Positions 27,690-35,177 of a stretch of DNA of 64,000 nt are shown here, in pieces. The stretch is from positions 1-64,000 of the forward strand of contig JAQUTK010000008.1 in the NCBI GenBank assembly GCA_028709785.1, read 5' to 3'. Under the pieces are notes generated by a model, which searched no databases, was not told the origin of the DNA, and was given only the letters and a program-made list of their open reading frames with translations. The translations under genes and the position numbers were made by a program. Each line of letters begins with the position of its first letter. The first letter of the stretch is position 1. The stretch is from Bacteroidales bacterium. GTDB lineage: Bacteria; Bacteroidota; Bacteroidia; Bacteroidales; JAQUTK01.

Positions 27690-27760
27690 TCATCCTAAAA
27701 AAACAGAAAATCACACGAGCATGAATGTCCGGATATCGTTGAAAAGCTGATTAAAAGACC

Positions 27761-29098
27761 ATGAAGAAACAGGGAAAAATCCTGATTGTGGATGACAATC
27801 GCAACATACTCTGCGCCCTGCAGATGCTACTGGGTAGTTACTTCGAACAAGTGCTGACGCTCCCCTCGCCCGTCCGCCTTCTGTCAGTGCTGCGGGAGGA
27901 AAAGGTGGACGTAGTGCTGCTGGACATGAATTTCAATACAGGCATCAACACCGGCAACGAAGGATTATACTGGTTGGGACAGATCAAAGAGTTTGACAAG
28001 TCGCTTCCTGTGGTGCTCTTTACCGCCTATGCCGACATCGAACTGGCTGTGCGGGGCATTAAAGAGGGAGCAACCGACTTCATCGTCAAGCCGTGGGAAA
28101 ATGAAAAGATGGTGGCTGTGCTCCTCGCCGCTACCTCAAGCCGTAAGGATAAAACTACAAGAAAGTCTGCCGTGGATGAGGCTGCTTCTGAGATGTATTG
28201 GGGTGAATCGCCGGTCATGAAAGCACTCAGATCGCTCACCCAACGGGTAGCGCAAACCAATGCCGACATCCTGATTACGGGAGAGAATGGCACGGGAAAA
28301 GAGGTACTGGCAAAAGAGATTCATGATCAATCGCTGCGCAGCAGAGGTACAATGGTCTGCGTCGATCTGGGCGCCATACCTGATACGTTGTTTGAAAGCG
28401 AACTGTTTGGCTGCGTGAAAGGTGCTTTTACGGATGCCAAGAGTGACCGTATGGGCAAGTTTGAGGCTGCCAATGGTGGCACACTTTTCCTGGATGAGAT
28501 TGGCAACCTTCCTTTTCACCTACAAGCCAAATTGCTCTCTGTACTTCAACGGCGTACTATCTTCCGGGTAGGTAGTACCTTGCCCATTCCGATTGATATC
28601 CGTCTGATATGCGCCACCAACCGCAACTTGCATCAGATGGTCGCACAGGGAGAGTTTCGCGAAGACCTGCTCTACCGGATCAATACGGTGCACGTCGAAC
28701 TGCCTCCCCTCCGCGAACGAACGGACGAGATCGTTCCTTTGGCCAAACGATTTATCGGGATCTATGAAAAGCAATACAAGGCAAAAGAGAGCTCTCTTTC
28801 CAAAGAAGCCGAAGAGATACTGAAGGCATGCAGCTGGCAAGGCAACATCCGCGAACTCCGACACTGCATCGAACGAGCCATCATCCTGACAGGCGGAGGC
28901 ATCCTTGCGCCAAACAATTTTGTGCTTTCCGAGTCCAAAGCGATACCTATCAGCGAGGCACCTACACTGGATGAAATGGAACAGGCAATCATCCGAAAGG
29001 CAATGACCACGCACAATGGCAATCTTTCCGCAGTGGCAGCACAGCTGGGCATTACCCGTCAGACGCTTTATAACAAACTGAAGAAATATACGATCTAA
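27761..29098 (+). CDS. sigma-54-dependent response regulator (NtrC family)
   Basis: The product is 445 residues. The receiver domain has its phospho-Asp in VLLDMNF (D55). The AAA+ domain has Walker A GENGTGKE (about 174-181), the sigma-54 contact loop GAFTDA (221-226), Walker B FLDEIG and the Arg-finger region LLYRIN. The Fis-type helix-turn-helix is at about 410-445 ([23 protein letters not shown]). The usual loop is GAFTGA, so Asp replaces Gly here. It should open promoters of RNA polymerase carrying RpoN. Two sigma-54-like promoters with paired inverted repeats lie in front of the downstream permeases. The kinase gene follows after 4 nt. Confidence 0.94.
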   Translation: MKKQGKILIVDDNRNILCALQMLLGSYFEQVLTLPSPVRLLSVLREEKVDVVLLDMNFNTGINTGNEGLYWLGQIKEFDKSLPVVLFTAYADIELAVRGIKEGATDFIVKPWENEKMVAVLLAATSSRKDKTTRKSAVDEAASEMYWGESPVMKALRSLTQRVAQTNADILITGENGTGKEVLAKEIHDQSLRSRGTMVCVDLGAIPDTLFESELFGCVKGAFTDAKSDRMGKFEAANGGTLFLDEIGNLPFHLQAKLLSVLQRRTIFRVGSTLPIPIDIRLICATNRNLHQMVAQGEFREDLLYRINTVHVELPPLRERTDEIVPLAKRFIGIYEKQYKAKESSLSKEAEEILKACSWQGNIRELRHCIERAIILTGGGILAPNNFVLSESKAIPISEAPTLDEMEQAIIRKAMTTHNGNLSAVAAQLGITRQTLYNKLKKYTI

Positions 29099-29102
29099 GG
29101 CC

Positions 29103-30416
29103 ATGTTTACCAGATATCTTCACCTCCGTCTAGCCACCTATCTGTTGCTGCTGACGGTTTCATTGGTTGGTGCCACACTTTGGTTTGTGGCAAAAGAGTA
29201 TCTGTATGGAGCTACCTTTCTGGCTCTCTGCCCCATCTCTCTCATCCTGATCTATCGGTTGTATCTGAATAACAGCCGAAAGATCACCTATATGTTTGAA
29301 TCGGTGGAAAACAAAGACTTCTCCATGCATCTGGCGGAGAGTGGTGTGAATGGCGCGGACAAGGAAGTCAACAAGACCTTAAACCGGATTAAGAACATCC
29401 TCGGACGAGCCCGTCAGGAGACGATCGAGCAAGAGAAGTACTACGAACATATACTGGATAGTGTAAGCACCGGCATCGTCGTGCTGCATGAAAACGGACT
29501 GGTTTATCAATGTAACAATGCGGCACACCGGTTGCTGGGGCTTTCCATTTTCACGCATATCAACCAACTCTCCAAAGTGGATGCTTCGTTGCCCGAACTC
29601 TTCCGTTCGATACAGCCGGAGGAGAAGCGGATGCTCTCCTTTTCGACCGAACGGGGCATGGCGCATCTCTCCATGATGGCATCTGCCATGCGTCTGAAAG
29701 AGGAATCCATCCGTATCATTGCCCTCAACGATATCAACAGCGAACTGGATGAGAAGGAGATCGACTCCTGGATTCGTCTGATCCGTGTGCTGACACATGA
29801 GATCATGAATTCCATGGCCCCTATCTCTTCCTTGACCGAGACGCTACTTGAAAGGCATGGCAGGAAGGATCCGGAGATCAAAAGCGGACTGGAAGTGATC
29901 CATTCAACAAGTAAGAACCTGCTCTCTTTTGTCGATTCGTACCGCCAGTTCACGAGGGTGCCTACTCCTGCTCCAACCCTCTTTTATGTAAAGGGATTTC
30001 TGGAGACACTGGTACGCCTTGTCTGCAACGAACCGGGATGTGACCGTGTGCAGATCACACTTTCCGTGCAACCGGAAGAGCTCCTGTTGTATGCAGACGA
30101 ACAGCTGGTTCATCAGGTAGTATTTAATCTCCTGAAGAATGCGGTGCAAGCAGTATCTGATACCCCTGACGCAGCCATTCATCTTTCAGCTCACTGCGAA
30201 GAAGGTGAACGTGTGAATATTGAAGTGTCGGACAACGGTCCGGGAATTGCGGCAGACGTTGCCGAACAGATTTTTGTTCCTTTCTTCACAACCAAACAGG
30301 AAGGATCGGGTGTCGGACTAAGCATCTCCCGTCAGATCATGCGACTGCACAATGGAAGCATCACATTAAAGAAGAGCATTCCGGGTCAGACCACCTTCCG
30401 TCTTTCCTTTGATTGA
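29103..30416 (+). CDS. sensor histidine kinase partner of the NtrC-type regulator
   Basis: The 437-residue product has two N-terminal membrane segments (about 12-30 and 36-55) joined by only a few residues, so there is almost no periplasmic sensor. A PAS-like region follows (about 105-215, IVVLHENGLVYQCNNAA). The phosphoacceptor is in THEIMNSMAP (H232). The ATPase domain has NLLKNAVQAV, DNGPGIA and GSGVGLSISRQIM. It probably senses an intramembrane or cytoplasmic cue. As part of an exporter locus, it could respond to membrane-active peptides. Confidence 0.92.
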   Translation: MFTRYLHLRLATYLLLLTVSLVGATLWFVAKEYLYGATFLALCPISLILIYRLYLNNSRKITYMFESVENKDFSMHLAESGVNGADKEVNKTLNRIKNILGRARQETIEQEKYYEHILDSVSTGIVVLHENGLVYQCNNAAHRLLGLSIFTHINQLSKVDASLPELFRSIQPEEKRMLSFSTERGMAHLSMMASAMRLKEESIRIIALNDINSELDEKEIDSWIRLIRVLTHEIMNSMAPISSLTETLLERHGRKDPEIKSGLEVIHSTSKNLLSFVDSYRQFTRVPTPAPTLFYVKGFLETLVRLVCNEPGCDRVQITLSVQPEELLLYADEQLVHQVVFNLLKNAVQAVSDTPDAAIHLSAHCEEGERVNIEVSDNGPGIAADVAEQIFVPFFTTKQEGSGVGLSISRQIMRLHNGSITLKKSIPGQTTFRLSFD

Positions 30417-30430
30417 GCCGAGCCTTCCAT

Positions 30431-30477
30431 AAAGTGTCCATTTATCATACAGCATGTGTCTAATTATTTGACACTTT
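30431..30477 (+). promoter_or_regulatory. putative upstream activator site of permease 1 (or terminator of the kinase gene)
   Basis: AAAGTGTC (30431-30438) and GACACTTT (30470-30477) form a perfect 8-bp inverted repeat, with an inner GTGTC at 30456. The centre lies 86 bp upstream of the -12 element at 30537-30540. Position and symmetry suit NtrC-type binding. Because it follows the kinase stop, a terminator function is also possible. Confidence 0.55.
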
Positions 30478-30526
30478 ACAAAAGGTTGTATTCGCTTAAT
30501 CGTTCTTTATCAATTAGATAAGTTTC

Positions 30527-30542
30527 TGGCATCAACTTTGAT
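30527..30542 (+). promoter_or_regulatory. sigma-54-like promoter of permease 1
   Basis: TGGCATCAACTTTGAT resembles TGGCAC-N5-TTGCA with correct -24/-12 spacing, but has GA where GC is usual. It matches the promoter at 35105-35120 in layout, and both are followed by TATAGTATA. Confidence 0.6.
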
Positions 30543-30586
30543 ATAGTATAGTGTAGCATATAATCACTATTAAAAAAGGAAATATC

Positions 30587-32965
30587 ATGTTCATCCACAA
30601 TCTGACTGTTGCCCTTCGCAACCTGACAAAATACAAGACACAAAGTATTGTCTCCATACTCGGTTTGGCGGCAGGCTTCGCCTGCTTCTCCCTAACCGCT
30701 ATGTGGATCCGTTATGAGAATAGTTTTGATAACTTTCATCCAAAGGGAGATCGGATCTATCAGATTGTGTTTAAAGATAAAACTAGTGAGGCTGGTTATT
30801 ATGTAGGCGCTCCTACTCCATTGGCAGCCTATTTGAAAACAAATCTCCCGGAAATTGAAGAAACAGCCATGATTACAAATAGTGTGACATTTATGTCTTC
30901 TATCTCACAAGGAAAGGGATTTGGTCTTACAGTCGTAGACAGTGGATTTATAAAGATATTTGACCTTCCAAAAGTGCTTCTCCAAGAGTTAAAGTCATCG
31001 CAGCCTCACATAATTCCTTGTGCTGTTTCCCAGTCAGTAGCAGATAAGCTCCTTTGTGACACCGTTCAGAATATTATTGGAATGCACTCAGAAAACTATT
31101 ACCGTAAAGACAAACTATTTGAGATTCAAAGGATATTGCCCGATTGGGAACGATCAGAAATTAAATATGATGGCTTGGCATTAGACGAAGAAAAAAGAGC
31201 GGATATTTGGTATGATTGCTATTATACTCTATATGTTTTACTGAAAGAGGGAGTTGATAAAGATGCATTTATTCAAAAAATAAATGATCTGAAGGTTGAA
31301 GATCTTAAGTATTCTGTCAGGCAGGATCTTACAGCAATACCATTACTTGATTTACACAAAGTGATTCCAGGTAATCGGATGGCTTCAAAAACAAAATATC
31401 AACATATACTTATCTTTGCATGTGCAGGAGCATTGGTTATCCTCTGTGCATTGTTCAACTATCTCGTGTTATTTATCACCCGACTTAAAATGCGAGGTAG
31501 AGAACTAGCTCTTAGAAAAGTGAACGGTGCTACTAATAGCTCGCTCATGATAACGCTACTCATTGAATTTGGTCTGGTGCTGCTAATCTCTCTTCTTGCC
31601 GGCGAATATCTTATAAAAATGTCTCTTCCTTTCTTTCAAAAGATGTCCGGCACAAAAATGGAGCAAATTGATATTTATCGCGAAACACTTCTATTTGCTG
31701 TTATTCTATACATTGGGACAATTTTGCTCTGCGCTCTTCCTATTCACTATTTCCGCAAGAAAACATTAAAAAGACATCTGCATGGACAGTTTAAGGGAGG
31801 CATCAAAAATCTCTTTCAGAAAGTAGTGATGGTGTCACAATTACTGATGAGTGCACTTGTTATTATTGCAACACTTGTCATCTATTTGCAGGTGAGTTAT
31901 CTTCAAAGCAGAAGTATGGGATGTAACCTGCATAATATTTCTAGTTTTCAAGCAGGAAGTATTAAAAACAAAGATTTATCGCCAATATCAAATGCTATAA
32001 GTAAGTATCCATTTGTGGAGAAAATAATCTATGCAGATGAAACCATATACCCTATTACTTCTTTCAATGAAAGATATGTATCAGTCAATGTTGAACAGGA
32101 AGATGGAAAAGGAGAAACCGAGGCAAAGATCAGAGAATTCTATATTAATCCGGAGATAATAGATTTGCTAGATATACACTTGCTGGAAGGACGTATCTTC
32201 AACAAGGATGAAAGCAAAGTGACTATCATCAACAAATCTGCAAGTAAACTTTTAGGAAAGAACGGAAAACCTGGTTGTCTTTTATACGGCCAGACAATTG
32301 TAGGAGTAGCATCGGACTTCTACCTTGAATCACCACTGTTAAATGTTCAACCCACCATGTACAGCAATATGTATGACAGTATTAGTCTACGCGGAAAAGT
32401 ACTACTTTATAGTCAACTAATTATTAAGGTTAAAGAAGGAACGAATGATTCTATAATGAAAGAGATGAGAATCAAAGCCTCTCAAATGGCAGAAGAGCTT
32501 TTTCCTAATTGGTATTCAGCATGGATACCAGATTGGGAAGAGTATTACCAGAGGATATACCTCACCTCCGAAAAGAATCTGGCCAAGCTCTTCAGCATTG
32601 TCTCCATCATCTGCCTGCTGATCTCCATCTTCGGCATATATTCACTGGCGTCACTTACTTGTGAGCAGCGCCGCAAGGAGATTGCCATCCGAAAGATCAA
32701 TGGAGCAACGATGAAAGACATCCTGAATCTCTTCTTCAAAGAGTTCTTTATCCTGTTGGGCATCGCATTGGTCATTGCATTCCCAATCGGATACTATGTG
32801 ATGCACCTCTGGCTGGAGCAATATAGCCGTCAGGTACCAATGGGGCCCCTACTCTTTCTGGGTATTGCACTTGCACTGGCGCTTGTCATCATCCTGACAA
32901 TCATCTTTCGGGTATGGCGCGCAGCATCTGCCAACCCTGCCCAAGTAATCAAAGAAAACAATTAA
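30587..32965 (+). CDS. MacB/FtsX-type ABC exporter permease, paralogue 1
   Basis: The 792-residue product has the duplicated eight-helix layout: a first helix (about 20-42), a MacB periplasmic core, helices near 272, 325 and 370, then a second set with helices near 425, 690, 735 and 775. Signature stretches are ARGR-like RELALRKVNGATNSS and its second-half counterpart RRKEIAIRKINGATMKDI. It needs the ATPase at 37594 to drive export. It is about as long as, and clearly homologous to, the permease at 35178, and the last 140 residues are nearly identical. That suggests recent duplication or gene conversion at the 3' end. Confidence 0.9.
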   Translation: MFIHNLTVALRNLTKYKTQSIVSILGLAAGFACFSLTAMWIRYENSFDNFHPKGDRIYQIVFKDKTSEAGYYVGAPTPLAAYLKTNLPEIEETAMITNSVTFMSSISQGKGFGLTVVDSGFIKIFDLPKVLLQELKSSQPHIIPCAVSQSVADKLLCDTVQNIIGMHSENYYRKDKLFEIQRILPDWERSEIKYDGLALDEEKRADIWYDCYYTLYVLLKEGVDKDAFIQKINDLKVEDLKYSVRQDLTAIPLLDLHKVIPGNRMASKTKYQHILIFACAGALVILCALFNYLVLFITRLKMRGRELALRKVNGATNSSLMITLLIEFGLVLLISLLAGEYLIKMSLPFFQKMSGTKMEQIDIYRETLLFAVILYIGTILLCALPIHYFRKKTLKRHLHGQFKGGIKNLFQKVVMVSQLLMSALVIIATLVIYLQVSYLQSRSMGCNLHNISSFQAGSIKNKDLSPISNAISKYPFVEKIIYADETIYPITSFNERYVSVNVEQEDGKGETEAKIREFYINPEIIDLLDIHLLEGRIFNKDESKVTIINKSASKLLGKNGKPGCLLYGQTIVGVASDFYLESPLLNVQPTMYSNMYDSISLRGKVLLYSQLIIKVKEGTNDSIMKEMRIKASQMAEELFPNWYSAWIPDWEEYYQRIYLTSEKNLAKLFSIVSIICLLISIFGIYSLASLTCEQRRKEIAIRKINGATMKDILNLFFKEFFILLGIALVIAFPIGYYVMHLWLEQYSRQVPMGPLLFLGIALALALVIILTIIFRVWRAASANPAQVIKENN

Positions 32966-32969
32966 CGCT

Positions 32970-33026
32970 ATGTTCATCCACAATCTGACTGTTGCACTTC
33001 GCAACCCAAAGAGTACATTAAAATAA
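32970..33026 (+). pseudogene. remnant of a third permease 5' end
   Basis: The 18-codon frame reads MFIHNLTVALRN and then PKSTLK before TAA. Its first 36 nt match the start of permease 1 with one difference (GCA for GCC), and the encoded first 12 residues are the same as in both full permeases. The sequence then breaks off. It begins 4 nt after permease 1 ends, where a tandem copy would be expected. Confidence 0.8.
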
Positions 33027-33123
33027 TTGCTTATACCAAATATAAGATTAAATTTTGAGTTATATATCTGAATATATCAAAAACACACCACTGGTATCGG
33101 TGGAAAACATTAATTTGAAGAAT

Positions 33124-34956
33124 ATGAAAAACATTCTGTTTGCATTTATCTTTGTTGCAATCGCTTTCAATAGCTCTGCAATAAACAGTGTTCCGAAGGT
33201 AGCATCCCAAAAAGTACCATCAGATGTCTCCAAATGGATCAAAAAGGAGCTTTCGAAGGCTAAGACCAAGAAACTGATCGACCTGAACACTTCCGCTTTC
33301 TTTTGCAGAGACTCTGCCAGATTAATAGGGTATATCATTGGATATGATTCTCTCAAGAATGAGAAGACGGGGATGATTTATGCAGGAAATGTCTTGACAC
33401 ATGAAGATAATGTCATAGTTATTCAAATTTATCCGGATGGCCGCTTTGAGGCTACTTTCCCTATAAATCATCCGCAGCAACCATTTATGATCTTATTCAA
33501 TAAAAGAACTACGTTTTACATTGAACCAGGACAAACATTGGGCATGATAATCGGTGATGAAACTGAATTTGTAGGCCCTGCTGCTCAGATCAATAAGGAT
33601 CTGAATAGTATTTCTTTGAAAGAAATGGAGTATAATTCCAGAAAAGAAAAAGAAAAAACAATGAATCCGGTTGAATATAAAGCGGATATGGAAGCTTTCT
33701 TTGAGGAATGTAAGGCTGATCTGGAGAAGCAACTGCAAGGAAAAAAGATTACTCCGCAAGCTGAATCATTACTGAGAAATGAAGTATTAATTCAACATGC
33801 TTGCTATATACTTGGTTATGAGTGGTACGTTACCCGACAAATTTATATGCAACAAGACACCGCAGAGATGAAGAAGGTCAGAGTACCCATAACGGATGAG
33901 TTTTTTGACTTTCTTCGCAAGATGCCTTTAAATGATCAGAAACTACTGGCATCCGGTTCTTTTGCCGGTTTTATCAATCAACTGGAATTTTGCGACCCAT
34001 TTTTTGGGAGAGTTGTGAATAATAGTGCCGGTTATGTGGCTCCAGAGAAGAGCTTTGATGAATATGTCTTTGATGAATTGAAGCTTAATCCGACAGAAGA
34101 GGATCTTGCATTTAAAGTACTCATAGATTCTGCAAAAACACTAAAATATAAAGATTTTATAAAGCAAGACAGTATCCGTGCAAAATCTTTTTATAAAAGA
34201 CTCAATGAGATGAATCGTTCATTTGAAAAAAAGCACGAAGCGCAACAGAAGGATTACCAAAAGAAATATCGGGATATTAATAAACCATTGGCGGCTTCTC
34301 TGCGTATTCAGATGGCTAATCATCTGAGAGATTCTAATATGACCAAGCTATCGGGCATTAAACCCAATCTGGTTGAAGAGATCATATTAACCCGTTCACT
34401 GGAATTTGATCTGAAGCATATTGAGAATAAAGACAGAGCACGTCAATGCCTGACCAATTTGGATAACAGTATCACCCATCCATTCCTGATAGATGAAGGG
34501 GAGAGACTTTTTAACAAGCTGTATCCATCCGTACAAAAGACTGCTTATGAGTTGCCTTCCGGAAAAGGAACCGATATCCTCCGGAAGATCATCGATCCTT
34601 TTAAAGGGAAGATGGTAGTCATCGATTTTTGGGCAACTACCTGCGGACCATGTGTCGGATCGATCAGAAACATGAAGGCTTTCAGAGAGGAAATGAAGGA
34701 GAATAAAGAGCTTGTTTTTGTCTTTATAACCAGTGAAGGTGGCTCACCTAAGGATGCTTACGATAAGTTTGTGAAAGATCAGGATCTGGTGAATACATAT
34801 CGAGTGACTGAAGATGAAGACAGATATCTGTGTCAGCTATTCCAATTCAATGGAATTCCTCACTATGTGCTGATTGATAAAGATGGAAAAGTGGCTAATG
34901 CTGACTACTCTATGGGGAGTTTGAAAATGGATATTGAGAATCGTCAGGCTCAGTAG
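33124..34956 (+). CDS. TlpA-like thioredoxin-fold exported protein
   Basis: From the ATG at 33124 the product is 610 residues with a signal peptide (MKNILFAFIFVAIAFNSSA); a TTG at 33055 would bury it. The N-terminal region (about 40-170) looks like the beta-rich domain commonly found ahead of TlpA modules. The middle is helical and charged. The C-terminal thioredoxin fold has FWATTCGPC (about 500-508) and the cis-Pro loop GIPHYVLIDKDG. It should reduce or exchange disulfides in the periplasm. The gene sits between two near-identical permease genes, following a broken permease start, so it may have replaced a copy. Confidence 0.85.
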   Translation: MKNILFAFIFVAIAFNSSAINSVPKVASQKVPSDVSKWIKKELSKAKTKKLIDLNTSAFFCRDSARLIGYIIGYDSLKNEKTGMIYAGNVLTHEDNVIVIQIYPDGRFEATFPINHPQQPFMILFNKRTTFYIEPGQTLGMIIGDETEFVGPAAQINKDLNSISLKEMEYNSRKEKEKTMNPVEYKADMEAFFEECKADLEKQLQGKKITPQAESLLRNEVLIQHACYILGYEWYVTRQIYMQQDTAEMKKVRVPITDEFFDFLRKMPLNDQKLLASGSFAGFINQLEFCDPFFGRVVNNSAGYVAPEKSFDEYVFDELKLNPTEEDLAFKVLIDSAKTLKYKDFIKQDSIRAKSFYKRLNEMNRSFEKKHEAQQKDYQKKYRDINKPLAASLRIQMANHLRDSNMTKLSGIKPNLVEEIILTRSLEFDLKHIENKDRARQCLTNLDNSITHPFLIDEGERLFNKLYPSVQKTAYELPSGKGTDILRKIIDPFKGKMVVIDFWATTCGPCVGSIRNMKAFREEMKENKELVFVFITSEGGSPKDAYDKFVKDQDLVNTYRVTEDEDRYLCQLFQFNGIPHYVLIDKDGKVANADYSMGSLKMDIENRQAQ

Positions 34957-35006
34957 AATAAAGCTCAGAGTTACAGTTCGTATGGCGTTCGTAAAAGAAA
35001 ACCATT

Positions 35007-35056
35007 GAAAAGTGTGCGGTTTAGCAACAAGAACGTGCGGAGCCGCACATCTTTTC
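35007..35056 (+). promoter_or_regulatory. putative upstream activator site of permease 2 (or terminator of the thioredoxin-fold gene)
   Basis: GAAAAGTGTGCGG (35007-35019) pairs with CCGCACATCTTTTC (35043-35056) with one unpaired base. The inner GTGCGG-AG-CCGCAC (35035-35048) is itself an inverted repeat. The centre is about 86 bp upstream of the -12 element at 35115-35118, as at permease 1. Confidence 0.55.
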
Positions 35057-35104
35057 AAACAACGAAATACAGTTTATCTATTAATAATCAATTGATTATG
35101 AGTT

Positions 35105-35120
35105 TGGCAAGCAGTTTGTA
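35105..35120 (+). promoter_or_regulatory. sigma-54-like promoter of permease 2
   Basis: TGGCAAGCAGTTTGTA has TGG and TTTG in the same 10-nt register as the promoter at 30527. It is followed by TATAGTATA. The -12 element reads GT rather than GC. Confidence 0.55.
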
Positions 35121-35177
35121 TAGTATATAGCGTAAAGTAATACAAACAGATGCTTTTAACCAAACAAATAAAATAAG

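Larger units (their letters stand above)
26812..27760. other. repeat-rich intergenic region
   Basis: This spacer of 949 nt holds no convincing gene. It contains inverted 48-nt repeats (26957-27004 and 27548-27595), a 22-bp tandem repeat (27451-27510), a poly-A tract near 27205 and promoters for the flanking divergent genes. Short frames here are repeat-derived; for example AVIAGLTRNL is simply a translation of the 27548 repeat. Confidence 0.7.

Noticed and set aside
28520-29104. 194-codon leftward frame
   Set aside because: Antisense to the AAA+ and Fis domains of the NtrC-type regulator.
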